Source: Pseudomonas sp. MYb327 (lineage in GTDB: Bacteria; Pseudomonadota; Gammaproteobacteria; Pseudomonadales; Pseudomonadaceae). From it: a stretch of DNA of 64,000 bases. The notes under the pieces are model-generated. The model saw only the letters and a list, made by a program, of their open reading frames with translations, was not told where the DNA came from and did not search any database. The position numbers and the translations under genes were made by a program. The stretch covers positions 1,378,001 through 1,442,000 of the forward strand of contig NZ_CP159258.1 of NCBI RefSeq assembly GCF_040438925.1, read 5' to 3'. Positions 55,566 to 62,893 of the stretch are shown here, piece after piece (the stretch's first letter is position 1; each line of letters starts with the position of its first letter).

Positions 55566-56999
55566 ATGTTCACGTTCCTGCAGGCTCATCCGTTGATCTG
55601 CGGTGTCATCCTGATCCTGATCGATCTGGCGGCGTGGCAGTTGATCGATGCCTCGCGGCAAAACCTGCGAATTTGCGTGCGCATTGGGATTTTCGTGGCC
55701 TTCAGTTGGGTCATGACCGCAGCCGGCATCAGCCCGCTGCAACCACCGCTATGGCCGGAGGACGCCATTCTCAACCTGATGGGCACGGTATTGGGCATCG
55801 GCTGGTGGCTGTTCGCGGCCAGGACCGTGACCATCATCCTCGGCTATGGCTTGATGTCCCGCGCCGGGCACAGCGTACGCTTGCTTTACGACTTGATGGG
55901 CGCGGTGATTTTCCTGATCGCCATTGTCGGCGCGGCGGCCTATGTCTTGCAGTTGCCGGTCAAGGGTTTGCTGGCGACATCCGGGGCGATGGCGATCATC
56001 GTCGGCCTGGCCTTGCAAAGCACCTTGAGCGACGTGTTTTCCGGCATTGTGCTCAACACTACCAAGCCCTACCAACTCAATGACCGGATTGCCATCGATG
56101 GCACCCAGGGCACCGTGGTAGAGATCGACTGGCGCTCGACCCATTTGATGACCGACATGGGCGGTATCGCGGTGGTACCCAACTCGGTGGCGGCGAAAGC
56201 ACGGATCATTAATTACAGTCGCCCAGGCGATGTGCATGGGCTCAGTGTGGTTGTTGCCGTGCCGAGCAGCGTGCGTCCGCGCCGGGCCATCGATGCCCTG
56301 GAAAAAACCTTGCGTGGCACCCGGGCGTTACTGACAACGCGCCGCGCCAAGGTTTCGGTGAAAAGCTCTCACCTTGAGTACACCGAGTACGAACTCAAGG
56401 GTTTTATCGAATCGGCCAAGAGCAAGAATGAGGTGTGCAACCTGATGTTCGACCTCGCCCATCGTCACCTCGAGGCCGCGGGTGTCAGTTGGGGCGGCGG
56501 CCAGGATGAGCAACTGTGGAACCGCCAGCGCCGACTGCTGGAAGACGTGCGGATTTTCCGCTCCTTGAGCAACGATGAGCGCGAGCGCCTGGTGGACGAA
56601 ATGACCCCGTTGGACTACCAGGCCGACCAGGTGATCCTGGCGTTCGGCGAGGTTGCCGATTGCCTGATGATCATCAGTACCGGCGTGGTTTCGGTGTCGA
56701 TCCACGACGGCGAAAAACTGATCGAGGCGGGGCGCATGGGCCCGGGTGAAGTGTTGGGCGAGGAGGGCATTCTTGCCGATAGTCCATCGCGCGGGGAGTT
56801 TCGCACTATCACCAGCGGCCGACTGTTTCGCATCGACAAAACCATGTTCAGCAACCAGCTGGAACACCTCGGCGAACTGAAAACCGCCCTGAGCCATTTA
56901 CAGGATCAGCGCCAGGAAATTCGCGAGACCGTGGTCATGCAAAAGCCCATTGCGATAAAAAGGAGCGGACTGCTTCACTGGTTGCTACAGCGCAAATGA
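55566..56999 (+). CDS. Mechanosensitive channel with cyclic-nucleotide-binding domain
   Basis: A 477-residue fusion. Four to five N-terminal helices (about 5-150) lead to an MscS pore/beta domain (ATSGAMAIIVGLALQSTLSD, VFSGIVLNTTKPYQLNDRIA) and a C-terminal cNMP domain (about 330-450: RIFRSLSNDERERLVDEMTP, IISTGVVSVSIHDGEKLIEA, GPGEVLGEEGILADSPSRGE). The PBC-like GEVLGEEG-x-R stretch supports cyclic-nucleotide binding. The family is the bCNG group, where ligand gating has been reported. I start at the ATG at 55566 with GGAGA upstream. It may act in osmotic or stress adaptation. Confidence 0.9.
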   Translation: MFTFLQAHPLICGVILILIDLAAWQLIDASRQNLRICVRIGIFVAFSWVMTAAGISPLQPPLWPEDAILNLMGTVLGIGWWLFAARTVTIILGYGLMSRAGHSVRLLYDLMGAVIFLIAIVGAAAYVLQLPVKGLLATSGAMAIIVGLALQSTLSDVFSGIVLNTTKPYQLNDRIAIDGTQGTVVEIDWRSTHLMTDMGGIAVVPNSVAAKARIINYSRPGDVHGLSVVVAVPSSVRPRRAIDALEKTLRGTRALLTTRRAKVSVKSSHLEYTEYELKGFIESAKSKNEVCNLMFDLAHRHLEAAGVSWGGGQDEQLWNRQRRLLEDVRIFRSLSNDERERLVDEMTPLDYQADQVILAFGEVADCLMIISTGVVSVSIHDGEKLIEAGRMGPGEVLGEEGILADSPSRGEFRTITSGRLFRIDKTMFSNQLEHLGELKTALSHLQDQRQEIRETVVMQKPIAIKRSGLLHWLLQRK

Positions 57000-57017
57000 A
57001 ACACCCTAACACTGCCC

Positions 57018-57151
57018 CCTGTGGCGAGGGAGCTTGCTCCCGCCGGGCTGCGAAGCGACCCCAAATTGGGCCATTAGGTATATCTGGATAAACCGGTTCG
57101 CAGGTTTGGCGACTGCTGCGCAGTCGAGCGGGAGCAAGCTCCCTCGCCACA
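57018..57151. repeat. REPIN (GTGGCGAGGGAG family), downstream of RAYT remnant
   Basis: Cores CTGTGGCGAGGGAGCTTGCT and AGCAAGCTCCCTCGCCACAT flank a spacer of about 90 bases. Confidence 0.92.
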
Positions 57152-57163
57152 TTGGTGTCTACG

Positions 57164-57370
57164 CTAGAGCCAGCAGGCATCCCAGAGCGGGTACTCACCT
57201 ACGTTTTCCACCAACCCCGCGCGCAACGGGTTGGCAACGATGTAGCGAGCAGAAAGTGTGAGTGGGGGCGTGGATGCATTCCTTTGCGTCCTTGAATAGA
57301 GATCCCGATTCACCTTAGCCATGCTCTTGCCTACACGTAGCGACAACTCCTGAGTGAATATTCCGAAAGG
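57164..57370 (-). pseudogene. Remnant of a REP-associated tyrosine transposase (RAYT)
   Basis: The frame ending at 57164 finishes with ARYIVANPLRAGLVENVGEY then PLWDACWL, the diagnostic C-terminus of RAYT (Y1-transposase-like) proteins. Preceding text (QELSLRVGKSMAKVNRD) resembles another RAYT segment, but the stretch between is too short, so an internal deletion is likely. The catalytic HUH motif and Tyr are missing. It lies between two REPINs of the family it probably mobilised. Confidence 0.82.
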
Positions 57371-57388
57371 AATGAAGGACGACTTGAT

Positions 57389-57485
57389 CCTGTGGCGAGG
57401 GAGCTTGCTCCCGCTCGACTGCGCAGCAGTCGCGAAATTCGGGGCCGCTTCGCAGCCCAGTGGGAGCAAGCTTCCTCGCCACAGG
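57389..57485. repeat. REPIN (GTGGCGAGGGAG family), upstream of RAYT remnant
   Basis: Cores CTGTGGCGAGGGAGCTTGCT and GGGAGCAAGCTTCCTCGCCA, ending 15 bases from the stop of the truncated DJ-1/PfpI gene. Confidence 0.92.
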
Positions 57486-57499
57486 GTTTCAGTGGTCGT

Positions 57500-58189
57500 T
57501 CAAGCATCGTTCGCATATTGCGATTGCAGCAGCGGGCTCCATTGTTCCTGGTTGTCCGGGCGGCGGTAGTAGACCACCATTCGCCGGGCGACCAGCATCG
57601 CCAGCTCACGCCCGCAATCGGCCTCGACCAGCGCCAGGGCGAGATCGATCCCGGCGCTGACACCGGCGCTGGTCCATACCGATTGCTGCTGAATGAAAAT
57701 CGCCTCGCGGTCGAGTTTTACCTGGGGGAACAGGCGTTCAAACAGGTCAGCCATCAGCCAATGAGTCGCCACACACAGGCCATTGAGCATTCCCGCCTGG
57801 GCCAGCAAAAATGAGCCGCTGCACACCGACGTCGTGCGCCTGGCGGAGGCTGAAGCCGTGCGCAACCATTCCACCAGTGCTGCACTCTCGGCCATCACCT
57901 GACGAATATGCGGCGAGCCCGGCACGATCAATGTGTCGATCGGACCATTGGAGAGCTCATCCAGACACCGGGTTTGCACCACCAATCCTTCGGCCGTCTG
58001 AATCGGCCCACCTTGCAGGCTTGCCGTATGCAGGACGTAACCGGGCAGGCCGCGCTCGATCAGGCTGCAGGTCGCTGCCCAGAAAACGGTCTGGGCACCG
58101 GTCAGGTCCAGCAAACCCATTTGCGGGTAGGCGACGAACACAATGGTGCGCGGTTGTGCCAGCGCCTGGCTCGTTTCATTGATAGACAC
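57500..58189 (-). CDS. DJ-1/PfpI (GlxA-like) domain protein without HTH
   Basis: A 229-residue protein with a GTG start after GGAG. The class I glutamine-amidotransferase-like fold is clear: IVFVAYPQMGLLDLTGAQTV, LIVPGSPHIRQVMAE and the nucleophile elbow TTSVCSGSFLLAQAGMLNG. C-terminal RMVVYYRRPDNQEQWSPLLQ matches the point where GlxA-type regulators continue into an AraC HTH, but this one stops there. The stop is 15 bases from a REPIN/RAYT scar. It may be a truncated regulator, or a stand-alone hydratase-like enzyme (isocyanide hydratase type). Confidence 0.8.
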   Translation of the reverse strand: MSINETSQALAQPRTIVFVAYPQMGLLDLTGAQTVFWAATCSLIERGLPGYVLHTASLQGGPIQTAEGLVVQTRCLDELSNGPIDTLIVPGSPHIRQVMAESAALVEWLRTASASARRTTSVCSGSFLLAQAGMLNGLCVATHWLMADLFERLFPQVKLDREAIFIQQQSVWTSAGVSAGIDLALALVEADCGRELAMLVARRMVVYYRRPDNQEQWSPLLQSQYANDA

Positions 58190-58237
58190 TGCTGGATCTC
58201 CATTGCGCCAAGATGTGGCGTCAGGTGTGGATGAAGG

Positions 58238-59692
58238 CTATTCGTCGTGTCCCAGTCGGGTCAGCGGAATTGCAAACAGGAACTGCGTGCCGACCCCCAC
58301 CGTGCTGCTGACCCAGATGCGACCGCCGTGGAATTCGATGATCGAGCGGCAGATCGACAGCCCCATTCCCAGACCGTTGTGCTTGGTCGTAAAGAACGGA
58401 TCGAACAACGACCCCAGGATGTCTTCGGCAATACCGTTGCCGGAATCGGCTACTTCAAGCACGGCCTGGTTGTCTTGCACTGAGGTCTGAATCAGCAGGG
58501 TTCGCGCACGGTCATGCACGTTGGCCATGGCCTGGCAGGCATTGATGACCAAGTTGATGATGACCTGCTGCAGCTGCACCCGATCACCTTGGACATGCGC
58601 ACCGGGAGCACCCAACTGCAGATGCGGACGCACCTGATGGTTGGATGCGTCATGTTGCATGAGACTCAGTGAGTCGCTGACGATGTCGTCAAACACTTCG
58701 GCCTTGCGCTGCACGTCGCTCTGGCGCGAGAGCGCCCTGATGCAGGCGATGACTTCGGAAGCCCTGGCGGAATTCTGGATGATCCGGTCCAGTGAGCGGC
58801 GCGCTTCTTCGAGGTTCGGCTCGGGGCGATTGATCCAGCGTTTGCAGGACTCGCCGCTGGTGATCACCGCCGCCAGCGGTTGATTGATTTCATGGGCAAT
58901 GGACGCCGCCAGTTCACCCATGGACGTTACCCGGGTCACGTGCGCGAGTTTCGCCTGGGAGTGAAACAGCGCTTCTTCGGACAGTTTGGAGGCCGTCACG
59001 TCCATTAATGCACCCACGTATTCGATGCGCCCGCCATGCTTGAACAGCGGGTTGGCGATCATCTGCACGTGCTTGATCCTTCCATCCGGCATGACCAGTC
59101 GATGTTCCACTTCAATCAGGTTTTCCTGGCGCGCGGCCTGTTCGAAAACACGTTCAACAAGGGGCAAATCATCGGGATGGGTGCGCGCCTTGATCATGGC
59201 GACGGTGGCTTTAACGTTCGCGGGGAACTCGAAAATCCGCGCGGCTTCGTCCGACCAGGATGCGGTATCAGTCCCGTCGAAGGTAAAACCGATGCTGCCG
59301 GTATGGCTGAGTTTTTGTGCGCCCAAAAAGAACGCTTCCTTGCGGTGCAAAGTGTCGGTCGCTTGTTTGCTGCGCAGTGCCAACAGGGTGATGGTGGTGA
59401 GGGCGATCAGGCAACGGACGAAACCGGCAATGAGCTTCTCGTCCTGATAGCCCTCGTCGACAATAAAGCTGATGGTCAGGAAACCGATGCAACTAATCGC
59501 GACGGTGAGGAACATGGGAATGGAAAAAATGTTCGCCGACATGAACACCAGCGTGATGTAAAGCAGCGTCGGCGCGACATCTACGTTGAGCATCGAATTG
59601 GTAATGAAGATCATGCTGCCGACCGTAACGGCGGCCAGCCAGGCTACTGCGTCTGATAAAAAAAGTTGCTTGCAACGTTGGATGATAGACAT
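58238..59692 (-). CDS. PAS-containing sensor histidine kinase (FixL/DctB-like)
   Basis: A 484-residue membrane sensor kinase. N-terminal helices (about 10-110) are followed by a PAS fold (about 120-230: SWSDEAARIFEFPAN, THPDDLPLV, MPDGRIKHVQMIANPLF). The H-box is GELAASIAHEINQPLAAV (His about 263), the N-box INLVINACQAM, the G boxes VADSGNGIAE and GLGMGLSICRSI. The start at 59692 has GGAAG before it. It is a paralogue of the kinase at 62893-64000, and may share FixJ-type and receiver-only partners encoded nearby. Confidence 0.9.
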   Translation of the reverse strand: MSIIQRCKQLFLSDAVAWLAAVTVGSMIFITNSMLNVDVAPTLLYITLVFMSANIFSIPMFLTVAISCIGFLTISFIVDEGYQDEKLIAGFVRCLIALTTITLLALRSKQATDTLHRKEAFFLGAQKLSHTGSIGFTFDGTDTASWSDEAARIFEFPANVKATVAMIKARTHPDDLPLVERVFEQAARQENLIEVEHRLVMPDGRIKHVQMIANPLFKHGGRIEYVGALMDVTASKLSEEALFHSQAKLAHVTRVTSMGELAASIAHEINQPLAAVITSGESCKRWINRPEPNLEEARRSLDRIIQNSARASEVIACIRALSRQSDVQRKAEVFDDIVSDSLSLMQHDASNHQVRPHLQLGAPGAHVQGDRVQLQQVIINLVINACQAMANVHDRARTLLIQTSVQDNQAVLEVADSGNGIAEDILGSLFDPFFTTKHNGLGMGLSICRSIIEFHGGRIWVSSTVGVGTQFLFAIPLTRLGHDE

Positions 59693-59792
59693 TTGTTCTT
59701 CCGGATTTTTGCTATCGAACGGCAACTCGCACGGCTCGTGCCGGGCAATTTCTTCGTGAAGGGCGTACCAGATTTTTATTGATCAGATTCGA

Positions 59793-59827
59793 GAAAAAAC
59801 GCCCGCCAGAAAAACCAGTGGCGGGCG
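59793..59827 (-). terminator. Rho-independent terminator of the PpyR-like gene
   Basis: On the minus strand the stem CGCCCGCCA / TGGCGGGCG with a 10-base loop is followed by TTTTTT. It lies 60 bases past the PpyR-like stop. Confidence 0.88.
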
Positions 59828-59886
59828 CTTGGGAAATGTCCCGGCGCAGCAAGGAGAGGGCTGCCCGGGATACGGGTGTTTAAACT

Positions 59887-60132
59887 TCAAACCATGTTGC
59901 GAGGGTGAAGCCTTAATCGATTAAACGTCAGTAAACGCATCACATAACCCAACTTTATCGCGGTCGGGCCGAGTATCGTCAACGCATGGGCACCGACCAG
60001 GCCGGGTAACGACAGATACTGGTCCAGGCCGTAAGCCAGAATGGCGCCGACAACTAATGCGGCCAGTCCGCCAATCAGCAGGACGTGGGACAAATTCAAC
60101 ACCCGATACGGGCTCTCAAAAAAACCATACAT
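59887..60132 (-). CDS. ppyR: Small membrane protein resembling PpyR
   Basis: An 81-residue protein with two helices (LLIGGLAALVVGAILAYGL and GAHALTILGPTAIKLGYVM). The ALTILGP-x3-K-x-GYVMRL segment matches what I recall of P. aeruginosa PpyR, a membrane regulator linked to psl and pyoverdine expression. It precedes the sensor kinase, with a terminator between, and follows the NDH-2-like gene by 102 bases. Symbol based on recollection of a short motif only. Confidence 0.6.
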   Translation of the reverse strand: MYGFFESPYRVLNLSHVLLIGGLAALVVGAILAYGLDQYLSLPGLVGAHALTILGPTAIKLGYVMRLLTFNRLRLHPRNMV

Positions 60133-60234
60133 ATCGAATACCTGCGATGAGCGTCTGTTACATCACGACTGACGACTGACGGCTGCCATGACCGGACGGT
60201 TGCAGTCGTCCAGCCACGACAGCTTCACTTGTCG

Positions 60235-61437
60235 TCAAGCCACCGGTATCAACGGGTCGGCGGCGGCCAGTGCCGTGGCGCGATCAGCCGCCGGCGGGTA
60301 GATCCACACGCTGTTGATTTGGGTCTTGAGTTCCTTGGCTTCCTGCTTGACCAGTTTCACCTGGCGATCCCAGCCCTCGGTGTACACGGCGCCCCAAGTG
60401 CCCAGGTCGAGACAGGTGACGTACTTGGGTTGGCTGTACACCATCGGTTCAACACCCAGTAGATCAGCGGCGACGTTGTTGCCGGCGTAGCGGCCCAGAG
60501 CAATGGCGTGCTGGCAAGACATGGCGGCGAAGTTGCCGAGGTCATCGGTCGCGGCGTAGGCCACGTCGCCGGAAGCGTACACATCGGCGTGATCGCGTAC
60601 TTTCAGGTGCGGATCGACATGTAGCCGGCCTTGGGGATCGCGGGTGCCTTGCACTTGCTCGGTCAGTGGATTGGCACGGAAACCCACCGTCCAGATCACC
60701 GTTTTGGACTCGATGCGCTGGCCATCGGCGAGGGTGACGCCATTGGCGTCGACGCAAGCCACGGTGGCATTGAGCACCCAATCGATACCCAAGTGTTCGG
60801 ACGCCTCGACAATCGACGGGCGAATGCCATCGCCCATCGCGGCAGCAATTTGTGGACCGCGGTCGACCACGATCACGCGGATGTCGGCGTTGTCACCCAG
60901 CACCGCACGCAGGCGCGCCGGCATTTCGGTCGCGGTTTCAATACCGGTGAAGCCACCGCCGGCCACCACCACCGTGTTGCGGGCCGCACTGGCCGGCAGA
61001 TCTTTCAGCGATTTGATGTGGGCTTCCAGGCGCGTGGCGGATTCGATTTGATCCACATCGAAGGCGTGCTCAAGCATGCCATCGACCGGCGGACGCATCA
61101 GGTGGCTGCCGGCGGCCAGCACCAAGCGGTCGTAGCTCAGCGTGCCTTGAGCGCCAGCGGCGTTGGTGTAGCTGACGTGTTTGTTTTTTTCGTCGATCAC
61201 TTCAGCCGTGCCCTGGACGAACTTCACGCCGACGGCGTCGAACAGCTCGTTCAATGGCGCCTTCATGTTGTGCACGTTCGGCTCGTAGAAGCGCGGGCGA
61301 ATCCGCAGTTCGGCTTGCGGCGCCAGAACGCTGATCTCGACGTCGTTACGGTCGTGCTTGTCCAGAAGACGGGCAGCGCTCAATGCGCTCCAGACACCAC
61401 CGAACCCTGCACCGATAATCAAAATATGCTGTTTCAT
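60235..61437 (-). CDS. NDH-2-like NAD(P)/FAD-dependent oxidoreductase
   Basis: A 400-residue flavoprotein of the type II NADH dehydrogenase family. The N-terminal FAD motif HILIIGAGFGGVWSALSAAR, the NAD motif VVVAGGGFTGIETATEM and the C-terminal FAD segment ADVYASGDVAYAATDDLGN (GD motif) are all present. No transmembrane segment is evident, so it is peripheral or soluble. GGAG precedes the ATG. A near-match of the ATAC dyad lies 140 bases upstream. It likely oxidises NADH to quinone or another acceptor under stress; the acceptor is not shown. Confidence 0.88.
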   Translation of the reverse strand: MKQHILIIGAGFGGVWSALSAARLLDKHDRNDVEISVLAPQAELRIRPRFYEPNVHNMKAPLNELFDAVGVKFVQGTAEVIDEKNKHVSYTNAAGAQGTLSYDRLVLAAGSHLMRPPVDGMLEHAFDVDQIESATRLEAHIKSLKDLPASAARNTVVVAGGGFTGIETATEMPARLRAVLGDNADIRVIVVDRGPQIAAAMGDGIRPSIVEASEHLGIDWVLNATVACVDANGVTLADGQRIESKTVIWTVGFRANPLTEQVQGTRDPQGRLHVDPHLKVRDHADVYASGDVAYAATDDLGNFAAMSCQHAIALGRYAGNNVAADLLGVEPMVYSQPKYVTCLDLGTWGAVYTEGWDRQVKLVKQEAKELKTQINSVWIYPPAADRATALAAADPLIPVA

Positions 61438-61576
61438 TGTTTAGCTCCAGAAGAACAATCGAGGGCGTTGAAACTCTTGCGATAGAAGTGCGATCTGGGG
61501 GAGATGTTATGTGAGGGCCCGGGATGAAACACTTCTACATAGGGTCATCTGAAGTATGACTAAGTGTTATGTAGCT

Positions 61577-61588
61577 ATACCAAGGTGT
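61577..61588 (-). promoter_or_regulatory. ATAC-N4-GTRT dyad (one mismatch) upstream of NDH-2-like gene
   Basis: ATACCAAGGTGT, 140 bases before the start; right half GTGT instead of GTAT. Confidence 0.4.
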
Positions 61589-61617
61589 TAGTTCGCTAGT
61601 TGAAATGCAGGAGGAAC

Positions 61618-61992
61618 TCAGACGGGGCGTTTAAGAGCAATGTCGATAAACTCCATCAACTTGTTGGTGGCAAACGGTTTTGGCAGGAATGCCACCGGTT
61701 CCCGGGCTTTATTGCTCAATTGGCGCTGCGCGTCGGGGTTGCCGGTAATGAATATGACCGGAATGTGAATACCCTTAGTCGCCAGCTCTTCATACATCTG
61801 AATGCCGTCCATATCCGGCATTTGTATGTCGGAAATCAGGCAGGAAGTTACATTGGGGCCATCGGAAAAGAGGAAGTCATGAGCACCTGCATAAGTTCTC
61901 ACCGCGTAACCGCTGGAGCGTAATAAACTGTCCAGCGCCATTCGAACGGAATCATCATTGTCGACTACGGAAATTATCGCGTCATTGCGCAT
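61618..61992 (-). CDS. Receiver-only response regulator
   Basis: A 124-residue single receiver domain, paralogous to the one at 54144-54521. VVDNDDSVRMALDSLLRSSG, the phospho-acceptor Asp in SCLISDIQMPDMDGIQMYEE, FITGNPD and LPKPFATNKL are intact; the second pocket residue is Asn-Asp rather than Asp-Asp. The ATG at 61992 was chosen over the longer frame. Downstream of the FixJ-type regulator by 98 bases on the same strand. Confidence 0.88.
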   Translation of the reverse strand: MRNDAIISVVDNDDSVRMALDSLLRSSGYAVRTYAGAHDFLFSDGPNVTSCLISDIQMPDMDGIQMYEELATKGIHIPVIFITGNPDAQRQLSNKAREPVAFLPKPFATNKLMEFIDIALKRPV

Positions 61993-62076
61993 TGTTCTAC
62001 CCTGCGTCGCAGCGGAGAGCTCGTGGAGGCTGTCCGCCATCATTGCAAGATACGCTGTCCTGAATAGGTGCACAGT

Positions 62077-62088
62077 ATACGTGGGTAT
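62077..62088 (-). promoter_or_regulatory. ATAC-N4-GTAT dyad upstream of receiver-only regulator
   Basis: ATACGTGGGTAT, 85 bases upstream of the start, 21 bases from TTGCAAGATACGC (62043-62055): the same two-part layout as at 54569-54614. Confidence 0.65.
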
Positions 62089-62090
62089 AG

Positions 62091-62744
62091 TTACCTCGCT
62101 GTGGGCTGTGCGGTGATGACTTCGGCCATGCGCACCAGGTCGGCGAACGAACGCGCCCCCATTTTGCGCATGGCCTGGCCACGATGAATCTTGACCGTGA
62201 TCTCGCTCAGGCCGATCTCCCCGGCGATCTGTTTATTCATCAAGCCTGATGCCGCCAGCGCCATGACTGTTTGCTCCCGCGCTGACAGCGTCTGGTGGCG
62301 CGCCCGCAACTGATCGGCATAACGCTCGGATTCACGGCGCTGCTTGTCCCGGGCATGGGCGGCGCACACCGCGTCAATCAAATCCTGTTCGCGAAAGGGC
62401 TTGGTCAGGAAATCCACCGCCCCGGCCTTCATCGCCCGCACCGTCATGGCGATATCGCCGTGGCCGGTGATAAACACGATCGGCACATTGATGCCGTGGG
62501 CGGCCAGTTCGTTCTGAAAATCCAGACCGCTGCTGCCCTGCAACCGCACATCCAGCACCATGCAACTGGCAGTCTCGGGACGGTTGTATTTCATGAATTC
62601 ACCAACCGAGCCGAACAACTCGACCCGCAGGCCGATGGAGCGCAACAGGCTGCCAAGGGATTCACGCAGGGGCGCATCGTCGTCGACGATGAAAACAATG
62701 GGCTCGTTGAGAGTGCTTTTCTGAATGGAGTGCAGTTCGTTCAT
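62091..62744 (-). CDS. FixJ-type response regulator (receiver plus LuxR HTH)
   Basis: A 217-residue regulator. Receiver (about 14-130): VFIVDDDAPLRESLGSLLRS, phospho-Asp in ASCMVLDVRLQGSSG, VFITGHGDIAMTVRAMKAGA and FLTKPFREQDL. LuxR/NarL HTH (about 150-210): LSAREQTVMALAASGLMNKQ, IAGEIGLSEITVKIHRGQAM. It lies between the partial kinase gene and the receiver-only gene on one strand. It is the only protein in this island with a DNA-binding output domain and so the best candidate to bind the shared ATAC dyads. Confidence 0.92.
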   Translation of the reverse strand: MNELHSIQKSTLNEPIVFIVDDDAPLRESLGSLLRSIGLRVELFGSVGEFMKYNRPETASCMVLDVRLQGSSGLDFQNELAAHGINVPIVFITGHGDIAMTVRAMKAGAVDFLTKPFREQDLIDAVCAAHARDKQRRESERYADQLRARHQTLSAREQTVMALAASGLMNKQIAGEIGLSEITVKIHRGQAMRKMGARSFADLVRMAEVITAQPTAR

Positions 62745-62881
62745 TGCTCATTCCCAAGGGGGATGGACATGCAGCCGCCCCCACGCTGTGTTCCTTGCGA
62801 TGGGCTCTACCTTAAACGCATGCCGGACTGTAGGCATTCATGCCTGTGGTCGCCCGTTTAGTGTTCAGGTTTGCCCGCGAT

Positions 62882-62893
62882 ATACCTTTGTAT
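62882..62893 (-). promoter_or_regulatory. ATAC-N4-GTAT dyad upstream of FixJ-type regulator
   Basis: ATACCTTTGTAT, 138 bases before the start, overlapping the stop codon of the upstream kinase gene. Confidence 0.55.

Larger units (their letters stand above)
57000..57499. other. 500-bp REP/RAYT scar region without intact genes
   Basis: Between the MscS-cNMP gene and the truncated DJ-1 gene, this region is made of two REPINs of the GTGGCGAGGGAG family and a degraded RAYT between them; no promoter or intact gene is seen. Confidence 0.85.

Noticed and set aside
57018..57485. CRISPR-like repeats
   Set aside because: The repeats are inverted REP pairs around a RAYT, with no regular spacers or cas genes.
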